A stretch of 64,000 nucleotides of DNA from Vibrio sp. NTOU-M3 (GTDB taxonomy: Bacteria > Pseudomonadota > Gammaproteobacteria > Enterobacterales > Vibrionaceae): positions 2,108,001 through 2,172,000 of the forward strand of contig NZ_CP162100.1 of the NCBI RefSeq assembly GCF_040869035.1. The letters are read 5' to 3'. The notes under the pieces were generated by a model that had not been told where the DNA came from, made no database searches, and worked only from the letters and a program-made list of their open reading frames with translations. The position numbers and the translations under genes are program-made. Positions 18,352 through 28,132 of this stretch are shown piece by piece. Position 1 is the first letter of the stretch. Every line of letters starts with the position of its first letter.

Positions 18352-20775
18352 TTAACTACAATAGTCTTTTAAAAGAACGGTTAATACATCTAATTCGGTT
18401 TGAGAAGGTAGGACATCATCCATCAACTGTTGTTTCAATTGGGTTAATGTGTCTTGGATTGAGGCTTCTATGTTCTCTGGAAGGGCGTTGTCTAAACGAG
18501 TTAAACAAACCGTTACTCTTGGTATATCTTGGCTTTCTACTGCTAAGTACATTTCTAGCAAAGTTTGCTCAATGTTGTTTTCTTGCTCAACAGCTTTCGC
18601 TTGCGGTTTGAATTGATAGAGTTTTTTAGCATATCGATACAGGGCATCATCAAGTTCCGCTTCATCAATGGGTTTTGCCACGATGTAGTCGGCGCCAGAC
18701 CCGAGCATTCGCTCTCGTGTTTCTTTAAATACATCGGCAGTACAACCAAAGATAAGGATCTTAGATTGTGGGTTGTTTAATGCACGAATCGCGGAGATGG
18801 CTTCTACGCCATCCATCACTGGCATGTGGTTATCCATTAAAATTAAGTCGTATTCGTTATTTACGACTTGGTAAACCGCCAACTCACCATTTTCTACACA
18901 TTCACAGGTAAACCCTTTATTGCTCATAAAGGTGGTGAGGATGATGGCATTGGTGCGATTGTCTTCAACGATCAGCGCTCTTAGACCTGAGTAGTCCAAT
19001 TTATGGTGCTCTTTTATTTCAACTGAGCCTGCTGTTGAAATCTCCATTTCCAGCAGAACTTCAAAACTGGTACCAATCCCCGGCTCGCTTGAGAGCTCAA
19101 TGCTGCCATTCATCAAATCCGTAATTTGTTTAACAATCGCTAAACCAAGACCGGTGCCACCAAAACGCCTCGTGGTGGAAGATTCCGCTTGCTCGAACGG
19201 CTTAAAAACTTTTTCATGCGCGCTCTTGGCGATGCCAATCCCCGTATCACGCACCTTGATTGACAGGTAGTTATTGCCATCTTTTTCCACCTCACGGAAA
19301 TAGACTTCAACGTAACCACGAGAGGTAAACTTAACGGCATTGTTGAGAAGGTTGAACAACACCTGACGCAGCCGCGCTTTGTCTGAACGATACCAGCGGC
19401 CATTGCTGATCTCGGAATAGACTTTAAACTGCAACCCTTTCTCTGAACAGAGAGTGTGGTAAACGCTGTTGATACTGCCGACAATGGAGTCAAACGGAAA
19501 AGCGTTTTTCTCTAACTCTAGATGCCCTTGCTCAATTTTAGAGAAGTCGAGAATTTCATTGAGTAGCGTCATCATATGATCGCCCGAATCATACAGCGTT
19601 TTCAGGTGCTTGCGTTGTTCGTCACTCAGTTGGGTTTTCAATAGTATTTGAGCCGTCCCTAGTACCCCATTCATCGGCGTTCGAATTTCATGGGATAGGG
19701 TTGCTAAAAATGCACTTTTTGCTTTGGTAGAAGCTTGAGCCTTTACCTTTTCAGCTTCGAGATAAACAGTCTTTTGATTGAAGGTATCAATCAAATGCTT
19801 AATTTCATCGTCACTGCGGTAGGTCATATCGATGATGCCGCCTCGACGTGAATCATCAACTTTTTGTGCAATCACAGTAATGGGCCGGATCAATGAGCGG
19901 TTAATTAGCACATAACCCGCCATTACGCAGATAAGCATTATTGGAATAATCCCCGTCTCCACTTTAGTCACCAGATCATATACTTGCTCTGCCACTAACC
20001 GTTTGGAGTTAACCACTTCTACATTCCAATTAAAGTCACCAAAACTGTTCTGACTAATGTAGATCCCTTTCACTAATTGGAAATTATGCTCTGTTATGAC
20101 ATCTCCGTGTGCATCTCGTAGTAACACGCCTAGCTCATTCTGTTCCGCATGGCGACGAACAAAATCCACTAACTCGGCCAACGAGAGGTCTACCGTCGCA
20201 ACACCGGCAAACTCGCCATTGATGTAATAAGGAGATGAAGCAGTGATCATTTGTACGTGCGTAAAAGCATCGATATACACTTGCGACCAAGACACCGTTC
20301 CCATGGGCTGGTTGACTACCGAGGTATACCAATCTTCTTTGTCGTATCCGCCAGACTCTGGGTTGTCCCACGAAGTCACTTTATCGATTTTTCCATCTGA
20401 TGCGCGGTTGAAAAACAAGCTTGAATAAGCAACTTCTTTATCGATCGAATAAGGAATTGGCCACAAACCACCACTGACGGTAATGCCATCTAATACTGAA
20501 AAGAGTGAAAACAACATATGCTCTTGATGAGCTTGCGACTCGCCAGTGTTACCGATACTGACCACGCTTTGCAAAATGCCCAGAGAGCTATTGAGGGGCT
20601 CTGATATTTGTTCCGAAAGAAGCTGATTTCGGGTATCGAGATTACGTTCTAGCTGATCGCGAATTGGCGGTTCAACCACCATATAGCTGACCGTACCGAT
20701 GACAGTAATGACAAGGGCAAGGTAAACAGCAAGTGCAATAATACTCTTTCTTTTTAACGAAGAACGTATACTCAT
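18352..20775 (-). CDS. Hybrid sensor histidine kinase with response-regulator receiver
   Basis: 807 residues. Membrane segment at about 12-33, a periplasmic Cache-type sensor (about 35-265; motif DWYTSVV and the FAGVATVDLSLAELV strand), a second membrane segment (about 275-292) and a HAMP-like linker. The kinase domain has LSHEIRTPMNG with His362. The ATPase domain has the N-box near Asn479, DTGIGIA and GGTGLGLAIV. The receiver domain has acidic residues near 604, the phosphoacceptor Asp648 (LILMDNHMP) and Lys701. The final 75 residues are helical and lack an Hpt histidine motif. No response-regulator gene is adjacent, so its phosphorelay partner is elsewhere. The signal sensed is unknown. 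Confidence 0.92.
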   Translation of the reverse strand: MSIRSSLKRKSIIALAVYLALVITVIGTVSYMVVEPPIRDQLERNLDTRNQLLSEQISEPLNSSLGILQSVVSIGNTGESQAHQEHMLFSLFSVLDGITVSGGLWPIPYSIDKEVAYSSLFFNRASDGKIDKVTSWDNPESGGYDKEDWYTSVVNQPMGTVSWSQVYIDAFTHVQMITASSPYYINGEFAGVATVDLSLAELVDFVRRHAEQNELGVLLRDAHGDVITEHNFQLVKGIYISQNSFGDFNWNVEVVNSKRLVAEQVYDLVTKVETGIIPIMLICVMAGYVLINRSLIRPITVIAQKVDDSRRGGIIDMTYRSDDEIKHLIDTFNQKTVYLEAEKVKAQASTKAKSAFLATLSHEIRTPMNGVLGTAQILLKTQLSDEQRKHLKTLYDSGDHMMTLLNEILDFSKIEQGHLELEKNAFPFDSIVGSINSVYHTLCSEKGLQFKVYSEISNGRWYRSDKARLRQVLFNLLNNAVKFTSRGYVEVYFREVEKDGNNYLSIKVRDTGIGIAKSAHEKVFKPFEQAESSTTRRFGGTGLGLAIVKQITDLMNGSIELSSEPGIGTSFEVLLEMEISTAGSVEIKEHHKLDYSGLRALIVEDNRTNAIILTTFMSNKGFTCECVENGELAVYQVVNNEYDLILMDNHMPVMDGVEAISAIRALNNPQSKILIFGCTADVFKETRERMLGSGADYIVAKPIDEAELDDALYRYAKKLYQFKPQAKAVEQENNIEQTLLEMYLAVESQDIPRVTVCLTRLDNALPENIEASIQDTLTQLKQQLMDDVLPSQTELDVLTVLLKDYCS

Positions 20776-20892
20776 AAACAGTTGATATTATGTTGTTTAA
20801 CAAAAATTATAGCGAAGATCCGTTATCTACAACCTTTTTCTGATCACACTTGGCTGATAGACTAGCCAACAACTTAGATTATTTCTGAATGA

Positions 20893-21474
20893 GTGGTTAC
20901 AGATTTGACTTTACATGAACTTCTCTCACAGCCAGAGCTGGAAGGCAAACTGATTAATGAAGCTAAAACCCATGGCTTTGTCACAGCAATGGCGGCAGCA
21001 CCGAATGTGCTCTCCCCACATGAGTGGTTGCCTTTCTTATGGGGAGGCGAAGAAACTGCTCCTTTTTCAGACGGTGAGCAACTGGAAATTTACATCGACC
21101 ACATTATTCAATTGTGGAATGAATACCGCCCTGCTCTACTTGATAATAACTGGCAATGGCCAACGGACTGTCAGTTAGATGAAGAAGATATCGTTAACGA
21201 GGCCACACGTGATTTTTGTGAAGGTCTGCTTCAAGGCTGGCAGCTTGCCCGTGATGATTGGGAAACACTAATGCCTGAAGACAGCGAAAACAGTGCGCTA
21301 TTAGGCGGAGTCTTGCTTTCTCTTAGCATGCTATACGATCCAGAGACATCAATAGCAACACTGGCAGAACAAGGTATTGAAGGGCTTGAGCAGTTTGAAG
21401 AGATCTTCAATGCGATGCCAACGATGTTATGCGGCCTAACGATTCGCGGCGTCGCCCTCGCTGAGCAGCAATAA
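20893..21474 (+). CDS. UPF0149 (YecA/YgfB) family protein
   Basis: 193 residues, acidic, with the UPF0149 pattern: TLHELLSQPELEGKLINEAKTHGFVTA, a WLPFLWG segment and FCEGLLQGWQLARDDW. The C-terminal SEC-C metal-binding tail present in some relatives is absent. No function is established for this type. The start is a GTG at 20893; no strong Shine-Dalgarno is visible, so it is the least certain start in the area. The gene is divergent from the hybrid kinase and closed by a strong terminator. Confidence 0.75.
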   Translation: MVTDLTLHELLSQPELEGKLINEAKTHGFVTAMAAAPNVLSPHEWLPFLWGGEETAPFSDGEQLEIYIDHIIQLWNEYRPALLDNNWQWPTDCQLDEEDIVNEATRDFCEGLLQGWQLARDDWETLMPEDSENSALLGGVLLSLSMLYDPETSIATLAEQGIEGLEQFEEIFNAMPTMLCGLTIRGVALAEQQ

Positions 21475-21485
21475 GCACCAAAGAA

Positions 21486-21523
21486 TAAAATAAGGGGAGC
21501 TCAATGAGCTCCCCTTATTTTAT
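21486..21523. terminator. Bidirectional Rho-independent terminator
   Basis: The perfect stem AAGGGGAGCTC / GAGCTCCCCTT with a short AATGA-type loop is flanked by A-rich and T-rich runs (ATAAAATAAGG...CCTTATTTTAT). It lies between the convergent UPF0149 and potassium channel genes. Confidence 0.92.
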
Positions 21524-21533
21524 GCACGATTTA

Positions 21534-22568
21534 TCAGTGTATTTTCTGCCAATCGAAGTCTTCTATTCGTTCATCAGCAATGTAGAACAGTTTACTTTCT
21601 GCTGGGACAACCACTGTCAGTTCAGGGTTGAGCTCTATCCCATTCCCTATGTCCAATGCAATCAATGTAGCCTGATGTTCTCTTTTCATGTAGTTAAATA
21701 ACACATCAACCGTTGTCTCTGGCAACCCTTGCGAATATACCGTGGAATATTGCGTCATACCGCGTGTTGAAGCCAATAACTCTTGGTGCAAGGCACTTGA
21801 ACCTGGGTCAACGGCGGCTTTCGCTAGCATTTCAGCACCCACCGCGGGTATACACTCGGCATTAGGACAATGCTGACTAAGTAAATTACTCAGCGCTTCA
21901 TCTTTAAAATAAGCCAGTAAATGCGCTGAGCTATTGATGTTCGCACAATATAAAGCGGCAGAAAGCGTGACATCATCTTCTAAGTTATCCACCACAATAC
22001 AATTTGCCTGAGCAATGTTGGCATTTTTCATTTCTTGCTCATCGGTGTAGCTCGTAACTTTGACAAATGCGATCTCCCCCGGTAGCGGGTTTTCGATATC
22101 TGAGCGGCTACATAATACGATAGGACGCTTCCCAACTTCTTCGTGTTGTAACATACGAATGAGGTGCATGGTCCGTTGCCCATTCCAACCCAATAGTAAG
22201 ATGTGATTTTCCACTCGAACTCTCCGTTTTCCTAAAATGCCTGCTCGCCAATATTCGATAGCCGTGCTCGCAATTCGCCCAAGCATCGATGCAAATAAAC
22301 TTAGACCACCCGGGATAATAAACAGAATCACCACCCATTTACCTGCGGCAGTTTCTGGTGAGTAATCCCCATAGCCTACTGTCGAAGCCGTTACCATAAG
22401 GTAATAGATAAAGGTTGAGTAATCGTCGGTCAGTGCATTCTCATCTGCCGCCTTAAGTAGCAGCCATGAGGCGGCAATATAGACAAGCGTGAGAAGCAAC
22501 AAGTTACGATTGCTTAACCGAAATACATGCGACTTAAACCACTTTTTTAAAACGAGCCAGATCGTCAT
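21534..22568 (-). CDS. Potassium channel with RCK/TrkA-N domain
   Basis: 344 residues from the ATG at 22568. Two transmembrane helices (about 20-38 and 75-95) flank the pore loop carrying the selectivity filter TASTVGYGDYSP. A cytoplasmic Rossmann-like RCK domain begins at NHILLLGWNGQ and contains NCIVVDNLEDDVTLSAALY. It would be a tetrameric K+ channel of the inner membrane, similar in layout to Kch/MthK. A GTG start at 22619 is possible but would place translation inside the T-run of the nadA terminator, so I prefer 22568. Confidence 0.85.
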   Translation of the reverse strand: MTIWLVLKKWFKSHVFRLSNRNLLLLTLVYIAASWLLLKAADENALTDDYSTFIYYLMVTASTVGYGDYSPETAAGKWVVILFIIPGGLSLFASMLGRIASTAIEYWRAGILGKRRVRVENHILLLGWNGQRTMHLIRMLQHEEVGKRPIVLCSRSDIENPLPGEIAFVKVTSYTDEQEMKNANIAQANCIVVDNLEDDVTLSAALYCANINSSAHLLAYFKDEALSNLLSQHCPNAECIPAVGAEMLAKAAVDPGSSALHQELLASTRGMTQYSTVYSQGLPETTVDVLFNYMKREHQATLIALDIGNGIELNPELTVVVPAESKLFYIADERIEDFDWQKIH

Positions 22569-22620
22569 TGTTAATCGCCAAGTTGAATTAAGCTGATGAA
22601 TATAAGAAGAATTTGACACA

Positions 22621-22652
22621 TAAAAAAACCAGCCTAAAAGGCTGGTCTTATA
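22621..22652 (-). terminator. Terminator of nadA
   Basis: On the minus strand, GACCAGCC-TTTTA-GGCTGGT is followed by TTTTTTTA. It closes the nadA transcript before the potassium channel gene. Confidence 0.9.
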
Positions 22653-22673
22653 TCTGTGATGTTTATCTCACTA

Positions 22674-23735
22674 TTAGGCGTTACCCTTAACTTGCATGTT
22701 TAATTGTTCAGCAAAGTCCAACATGCGGTTTAATGGGATAAGAGATTTCACACGAAGCGCTTCATCAACAAAAATTTCGTGTTCTTCACCACCATCGCGA
22801 AGAGCCCCTTCAATCGCTTTTAAGCCATTCATCGCCATCCAAGGGCAATGGGCACAGCTACGACATGTCGCGCCTGCGCCTGCCGTTGGTGCTTCAATCA
22901 ACTCTTTCTCCGGGACAAGCTGTTGCATCTTAAAGAAGATGCCTTTGTCCGTTGCCACGATCATTTGTGAGTGTGGCAATTCTTTTGCTGCTTTGATCAA
23001 CTGACTGGTTGAACCTACCGCATCTGCCAGCTCTACAACGCTCGCAGGAGACTCTGGGTGAACTAAAATGGCAGCATCAGGATAAACAGACTTCATTTTA
23101 CGCAATGCATCTGCCGAGAACTCATCATGCACAACACATTCCCCTTGCCATAGCAGCATATCTGCGCCTGTTTGATTGGCAATGTAAGAACCAAGGTGTC
23201 TGTCTGGCCCCCAGATAATTGGCTTATCTTCGGCATCTAAATGCTCGACAATTTCCAGAGCAATACTGGATGTGACAACCCAGTCAGCACGCGCTTTTAC
23301 TGCAGCCGATGTATTGGCATACACTACAACGGTGTGATCAGGGTGGGCATCACAAAACTCGGTGAACTTATCTGCTGGGCAGCCAAGATCAAGAGAACAC
23401 TCTGCTTCCAGCGTTGGCATCAGAATGCGTTTTTCTGGTGTGAGGATTTTGGCAGATTCGCCCATAAAGCGAACACCTGCAATGATGAGTGTGCTCGCAG
23501 GATGACGATTACCAAATTTGGCCATTTCCAAGGAATCACCAACAAAACCACCGGTCTCTTCAGCTAACGCTTGGATTTCAGGATCGGTATAGTAATGCGC
23601 AATCAAAACGGCATCTTTCTCTATCAGCAAAGACTTAATGCTGGCGATGTAGCTTTGCTTTTCTTCGTCTGTCAGTGGAATTGGTTTTGGTGGGAATGGG
23701 TAAACTGTGTCAATTTTATCTAATATGTGGCTCAT
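22674..23735 (-). CDS. nadA: Quinolinate synthase A
   Basis: 353 residues. NadA condenses iminoaspartate and dihydroxyacetone phosphate to quinolinate in de novo NAD synthesis and holds a [4Fe-4S] cluster. The three cluster cysteines are at 113 ([10 protein letters not shown]), 200 ([10 protein letters not shown]) and 297 ([10 protein letters not shown]), matching the E. coli positions. I chose the ATG at 23735 (MSHILDKID) rather than an in-frame start at 23813 because it gives family length. The gene follows cpoB but a terminator lies between them, so it is probably transcribed on its own. Confidence 0.96.
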   Translation of the reverse strand: MSHILDKIDTVYPFPPKPIPLTDEEKQSYIASIKSLLIEKDAVLIAHYYTDPEIQALAEETGGFVGDSLEMAKFGNRHPASTLIIAGVRFMGESAKILTPEKRILMPTLEAECSLDLGCPADKFTEFCDAHPDHTVVVYANTSAAVKARADWVVTSSIALEIVEHLDAEDKPIIWGPDRHLGSYIANQTGADMLLWQGECVVHDEFSADALRKMKSVYPDAAILVHPESPASVVELADAVGSTSQLIKAAKELPHSQMIVATDKGIFFKMQQLVPEKELIEAPTAGAGATCRSCAHCPWMAMNGLKAIEGALRDGGEEHEIFVDEALRVKSLIPLNRMLDFAEQLNMQVKGNA

Positions 23736-23817
23736 TGCTTTTGCTCTGTGCAACTTCCAGTAATCCGAGTATTGTACAACGGATTCACTTTGATAATCAA
23801 AACGGAATCCCATTCAA

Positions 23818-23844
23818 AAAAAGGGTGCGAATCGCACCCTTTCT
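23818..23844 (-). terminator. Terminator of the tol-pal operon
   Basis: On the minus strand, the stem AAAGGGTGCGA / TCGCACCCTTT is followed by TTTTT. It lies just after cpoB. Confidence 0.92.
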
Positions 23845-23861
23845 ATGACTAACCGAACTGA

Positions 23862-24647
23862 CTAAAGCTTCTTCAAGTTTTCTTTGGCTAACTTAGCAGA
23901 AGCACTGTCTGGATATTCATTAAGTACTTGTTGATAGTATTTTTTTGCTTGAGCAGCGTTATTATTACGCCCAGCAATATCACCAAGTTTTACTAATGCA
24001 TCAGCACGCTTGCTAGAGTCTTTATAGGTCAATACCGAAGCAAAATTCTTCACGGCTTCTTTATCTTGCTTCTTCGCAAAATAGAGCTGACCTAACCAGT
24101 AGCTCGCATTTGGTGAGAAAGCAGAGTCAGGGAAGTCTTTTTGGAACTGGTTAAACGCTTTAATTGCACCGGCAAAATCGCGTTTTTTCAACACTAGATC
24201 AACTGCATTTTGATACGCTTTTTGCTCATCCGCATTGGTGCTAAAAGTACCTTCGGTATCCGTATTATCAGCGATATCTACAGGAGCAACCGTCGCGCCT
24301 TTTTTCACTTCTCCACGCAGTTTATCCAACTCGACAAACAACTCTCTTTGACGCTGCAACATTTGCTGCATATCGTAGTTGTTCTTTTCAAGCTGTCCAC
24401 GAAGTTCACTGATCTCCAGGGACATATCGTCCATTTGCTGTTGCATTTGTAACTGGACACGATTGCGATTTTCCAGCAAGCGTTCAAGACGCTGGGTATC
24501 AGTTTCATTGGAAGCGGCAATGACAGAAGAGGTGGCAGCAATTCTGCTGCTATTTAAATCAGATACTGGGGCTGGTGCAGCAAGCACATGGCTCGCTGCA
24601 CTGGCCAGTAACGTAAGCGTGAAAACGCGCTTTAAGTTACTGAGCAT
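23862..24647 (-). CDS. cpoB: Cell division coordinator of the Tol-Pal system
   Basis: 261 residues. Signal peptide (about 1-23, cleavage after VLA), then a glutamine-rich trimerising coiled coil (about 50-110), then three TPR repeats (from about 135; motif KAFNQFQKDFPDSAFSPNA and KKYYQQVLNEYPDS). CpoB (YbgF) links peptidoglycan synthesis by PBP1B with Tol-driven outer membrane constriction. I chose the ATG at 24647, which has GAGG upstream; a TTG at 24662 directly abuts pal but is less likely. It is the last gene of the tol operon. Confidence 0.94.
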   Translation of the reverse strand: MLSNLKRVFTLTLLASAASHVLAAPAPVSDLNSSRIAATSSVIAASNETDTQRLERLLENRNRVQLQMQQQMDDMSLEISELRGQLEKNNYDMQQMLQRQRELFVELDKLRGEVKKGATVAPVDIADNTDTEGTFSTNADEQKAYQNAVDLVLKKRDFAGAIKAFNQFQKDFPDSAFSPNASYWLGQLYFAKKQDKEAVKNFASVLTYKDSSKRADALVKLGDIAGRNNNAAQAKKYYQQVLNEYPDSASAKLAKENLKKL

Positions 24648-24662
24648 GAGGGACGTCCTCAA

Positions 24663-25202
24663 TTAGTAAACTAGAACTGCACGGCGGTTCTTAGCGTAAA
24701 CTTCTTCTGATTGACCCAGTAGAAGTGGCTTTTCTTCACCGTAGCTAACGATTGCGATTTGGTTCGCTTGAACACCTAATGCTTGTAGGTATTTTGCTAC
24801 CGCTTGTGCACGACGCTCACCTAGAGCGATGTTGTACTCAGGTGTACCGCGCTCATCGGCGTGACCTTCGATTGTCACTTCAAGTGCAGGGTTCTTAACA
24901 AGGTACGCTGCGTGTGCTGCAAGCATTTCTTCGTAGTCACCCGCGATAGTCGCGTTATCGAATGCGAAGTAAATAGTTTGAGACTCACGAAGTGCTTGCT
25001 CTTTTAGCTCTTGCTCTGTTAGTGCACCGTTCTCACCGATTGGTGAAACTACGGTAGTATCTACACCATTTGCAGAACCAGAAGTTGACTGGTTAGTTTC
25101 AGAACCTGAAGCGTTCGCAGCTTCATCGCTTGAACTACATGCCGTCACTGCAAGAACAGGTAGCGCAATCAGCAGCCCTTTAAGAACTTTATTCAGTTGC
25201 AT
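24663..25202 (-). CDS. pal: Peptidoglycan-associated lipoprotein
   Basis: 179 residues. The lipobox LAVTAC places the lipidated cysteine at about residue 22. A serine/asparagine-rich linker follows, then an OmpA-like domain (about 70-179) with IYFAFDNATI, the peptidoglycan-binding segment EGHADERGTPEYNIALGERRA and VSYGEEKPL. Pal sits in the outer membrane and binds peptidoglycan and TolB. It lies between tolB and cpoB. Confidence 0.97.
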   Translation of the reverse strand: MQLNKVLKGLLIALPVLAVTACSSSDEAANASGSETNQSTSGSANGVDTTVVSPIGENGALTEQELKEQALRESQTIYFAFDNATIAGDYEEMLAAHAAYLVKNPALEVTIEGHADERGTPEYNIALGERRAQAVAKYLQALGVQANQIAIVSYGEEKPLLLGQSEEVYAKNRRAVLVY

Positions 25203-25235
25203 TGTTTAATTTCCTTACTTTTTGATACTTACTTG

Positions 25236-26588
25236 CTACAAAAACGGTGACCAAGCAGGGGCACGTACACGCCCGTTAGTTGCTGGTAATCGTGCTTTAA
25301 AGCGTCCATCTATAGAGACCATAGACAGCACATTATTTTTATTAAAAATTGAGCTATATATGACCATGCCACCATTTGGCGCAATACTTGGGGATTCGTC
25401 GAGCAGTGTCTTAGTTAAAATCTGCACTGCACCGGTTTCCAAATCTTGTTTTGCCAGATTAAAACCAGTATTACTGCGATTTACCATGATCAGGAATCGC
25501 CCATCTGGAGTGATCTGGCCACCAAGGTTCTGGCTGCCCTGCCAGGTAATTCGGCTGGCCGAGTTGTCTGCCAAATTTACTTGATAAATCTGCGGTTTAC
25601 CACCCCGATCCGAGGTAAAGATCAAGGATTTACCATCTGGATGCCAGAAAGGTTCAGTGTTGTTTGATCTACCGCGCGTTATTTGAGTTAGCTTTCGAGT
25701 GGCTAAGTCTAACGTGTAGACTTGCAAGCTCCCGGTTTTGGATAAAACCAAAGCCAGCTTACGGCCATCAGGTGAGAATTTTGGTGCACCATTATGACGT
25801 GGGTATGAAGTAATCTTCTCTTGCTTACCCGTATAAATGTCCATGATGAAAATTTCAGCTTGACCATTTTGGAAGCTTACGTAAGCGAGCTTCTTACCAT
25901 CTGGTGACCATGCTGGTGACATGAGAGGCTGTTTCGAGCGAAGGACTAGGCGTTCGTTATAGCCGTCGTAGTCAGCCACTCGCATTTGATATGGGAATGG
26001 GTCTTTATCATTGACAACCACGTAAGCGATACGCGTTAGAAATGCACCGCGCTCACCCGTTAACTCTTTGTATACAAGATCAGAAATGCGGTGAGCATAT
26101 TCACGCATACGATTACCAGGGACTGTCGCACGTTTATTAAATAAAACGTGGTCTTTCGACATCACCAGTTGACCATCATTACTAAGCGCTTTGCTTTTGC
26201 CTTGAGTCAGTTGGCCACGCACCACGTCAACCAATTGATAATGGATAACGTAATCCCCTTCCGCATTTTGAGTAATGCTGCCCGTCAGTAGCGCATCCAC
26301 GCCAAGACCAGACCACGCATCAAAATCAACCTCAGTTTCACTGTATGGTGTTTGAGGCATTTTGCTAGTTGCGACTGGGCTAAACTTACCACTACGCTGT
26401 AAGTCAGAGGCAATCACAGCAGAGACGTCTTGAGGAAGTTTTGTTGCTCCTTCCCACTTAAAAGGCACAATGGCTATCGGTCGTGCAGAGTCGATACCAT
26501 CGGTGATAACAAGTTCCAGTGCAGCGTTTGCTACCTGAACGGTGCTCGACAGTACGAGCAAACATCCTAAAATTAATCGCTTTAACAC
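25236..26588 (-). CDS. tolB: Tol-Pal system periplasmic protein TolB
   Basis: 450 residues. Signal peptide ending ANA at about 22, an N-terminal domain with [14 protein letters not shown], then a six-bladed beta propeller visible as repeated SPDGKKLAY / SPDGRKLAL / HPDGKSLIF / TPDGRFLIM / APNGGMVIY units. TolB binds Pal through the propeller and TolA through its N-terminus. It lies in the operon between tolA and pal. Confidence 0.97.
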   Translation of the reverse strand: MLKRLILGCLLVLSSTVQVANAALELVITDGIDSARPIAIVPFKWEGATKLPQDVSAVIASDLQRSGKFSPVATSKMPQTPYSETEVDFDAWSGLGVDALLTGSITQNAEGDYVIHYQLVDVVRGQLTQGKSKALSNDGQLVMSKDHVLFNKRATVPGNRMREYAHRISDLVYKELTGERGAFLTRIAYVVVNDKDPFPYQMRVADYDGYNERLVLRSKQPLMSPAWSPDGKKLAYVSFQNGQAEIFIMDIYTGKQEKITSYPRHNGAPKFSPDGRKLALVLSKTGSLQVYTLDLATRKLTQITRGRSNNTEPFWHPDGKSLIFTSDRGGKPQIYQVNLADNSASRITWQGSQNLGGQITPDGRFLIMVNRSNTGFNLAKQDLETGAVQILTKTLLDESPSIAPNGGMVIYSSIFNKNNVLSMVSIDGRFKARLPATNGRVRAPAWSPFL

Positions 26589-26608
26589 AAGCTATTCCTT
26601 ATTAACGA

Positions 26609-27673
26609 TTACAGTTCAACCGTGAGGTTAATATTCTTCAGCTTTTCTACGACATCTGGGTCGTTTTTAGGCAATGGAAATGATGCTACTTGAGCAACCG
26701 CTCGCTTTGTTGCAGCGCACAAACGGCTATCACCATCTAAAACAGATAGATTGCCTAAAACAGCATCCGCCCCAGCAGGAATTAGACGTAAGTTAACCTT
26801 GCAGGACTTTCCCGTAAAAGAGTCCTCCACTAGCAGGTTTTGTCTAATTAACTGCTTGTAGATTTCACCATATCTTGCCGCTTCTGATGTAACAAAACTG
26901 CTACGAGCTGAGCTATTTTGCTCTGATTCAGACTCTAAGCCAGCAAAGATATCGTTAAGCGCTGCTTCTTGTTCTTTGCGTTCACGTTCCAAACGCTCTA
27001 AGCGTTCTTTTTCTTTACGTGCTTTCTCAGCAGCCTCTTTTGCTGCTTTTTCTTTCGCAATACGTTCTTTTTCCGCTTTTTCAGCCGCTTCACGTTCACG
27101 TTTTGCTTTCGCTTCTGCTTCTTTCGCAGCTTTTTCACGCGCAATGCGCTCTTCTTCCGCTTTTGCGATTGCAGCTTCTTTCGCTAAACGCTCCTGCTCA
27201 GCTTTTTTCAGTGCGGCTTCTTTCGCTTTACGCTCAGTTTCAAGCTTGGCGGCACGCTCTTTTTCTTTGCGCGCGCGCTCTTCTTCTACTTTGCGCTCTT
27301 TCTCTTTCTGCTGGCGTTTCTTCTCCGCTTCACGAGCGGCTTTTGCTTCTTTCGCTTGCTGCTCTTTTAGCTTACGAATTCGCTCTTCTTCCGCTTTGCG
27401 GTTTTTCTCCAGTTGCTCGCTTTCGCGGCGAAGCTTATCTAAACGGTCTTGTTCTTTCTTTGCAGCGGCTTCACGTTGGCTGCGTATCTGCTGCGCCTGT
27501 TTTTGAACAAGAGCAGGGTCAATCACAACCGCTTGAATTTGCCCAGTAGGCTCGGGCTCTGACATGGTAAAGTCCGTGCCCCAAATTAGCGCGATAGCTA
27601 AAGCCGCATGAAGCCCCACCGATATCGCTATCGGTTTTTTGTAATCGCTTTGATTAGACTTTTTCTCTTTCAT
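26609..27673 (-). CDS. tolA: Tol-Pal system inner-membrane spanning protein TolA
   Basis: 354 residues. One transmembrane helix (about 14-32), then a very long helical rod of Lys, Glu, Ala and Arg (about 55-245) that crosses the periplasm, then a globular C-terminal domain (about 255-354) with two cysteines (SCKVNL and SRLCAATKRA) that bind TolB and, in relatives, phage and colicin proteins. It transmits proton-motive energy from TolQR to the outer membrane. The skewed codons of the rod also produce long open frames on the other strand, which are not genes. Confidence 0.96.
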   Translation of the reverse strand: MKEKKSNQSDYKKPIAISVGLHAALAIALIWGTDFTMSEPEPTGQIQAVVIDPALVQKQAQQIRSQREAAAKKEQDRLDKLRRESEQLEKNRKAEEERIRKLKEQQAKEAKAAREAEKKRQQKEKERKVEEERARKEKERAAKLETERKAKEAALKKAEQERLAKEAAIAKAEEERIAREKAAKEAEAKAKREREAAEKAEKERIAKEKAAKEAAEKARKEKERLERLERERKEQEAALNDIFAGLESESEQNSSARSSFVTSEAARYGEIYKQLIRQNLLVEDSFTGKSCKVNLRLIPAGADAVLGNLSVLDGDSRLCAATKRAVAQVASFPLPKNDPDVVEKLKNINLTVEL

Positions 27674-27685
27674 ATACGGCCGGGA

Positions 27686-28129
27686 TTATTCCTTGATATC
27701 CGTTAGCAGCCCCACTTTAGGGATCCCTGCCCGGCTTAGTTCATCTAATACTAATACAACGTCAGCGTAAGGTGTTGCAGCGTCACCACCTACAGCCACC
27801 GGTGAATCTGGCTTCAGTGAGATTTCAGCTTTCACTCGCACAATCACATCTTGTAATGAAAGACCGCGTTGAACCTCTTCGTCATTCACGCTTAAGCCTA
27901 AATTTCCATCGCGATCAATTTCCACGATGATAAAGCTCGCATCACTGTCTCCTGCAAGCTCAGAAGCAGGCTGCGCCGTCGATGTTTTGGGTAACTCAAC
28001 ATCCACGCCTTGCGTTACGAATGGCGATGTCACCATAAAGATGATCAACAGCACTAACATCACGTCGATATAAGGTACAACGTTGATCTCTGCAGTCATC
28101 TTACGTTTTTTTGGTTGATACCCCGCCAT
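27686..28129 (-). CDS. tolR: Tol-Pal system protein TolR
   Basis: 147 residues. One transmembrane helix (about 18-38) carries the essential aspartate in NVVPYIDVMLVLLIIFMVT, and a periplasmic ExbD/TolR domain follows, ending in GIPKVGLLTD. With TolQ it forms the proton channel that energises TolA. It starts three bases after tolQ ends. Confidence 0.97.
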   Translation of the reverse strand: MAGYQPKKRKMTAEINVVPYIDVMLVLLIIFMVTSPFVTQGVDVELPKTSTAQPASELAGDSDASFIIVEIDRDGNLGLSVNDEEVQRGLSLQDVIVRVKAEISLKPDSPVAVGGDAATPYADVVLVLDELSRAGIPKVGLLTDIKE

Positions 28130-28132
28130 GCG

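Noticed and set aside
26976..27549. Two long plus-strand open frames (176 residues each) rich in Ser/Ala/Phe and Leu
   Set aside because: They run opposite the Lys/Glu/Ala-rich rod of tolA; the skewed codons leave few stops on the other strand. They have no start signals and no recognisable domains.
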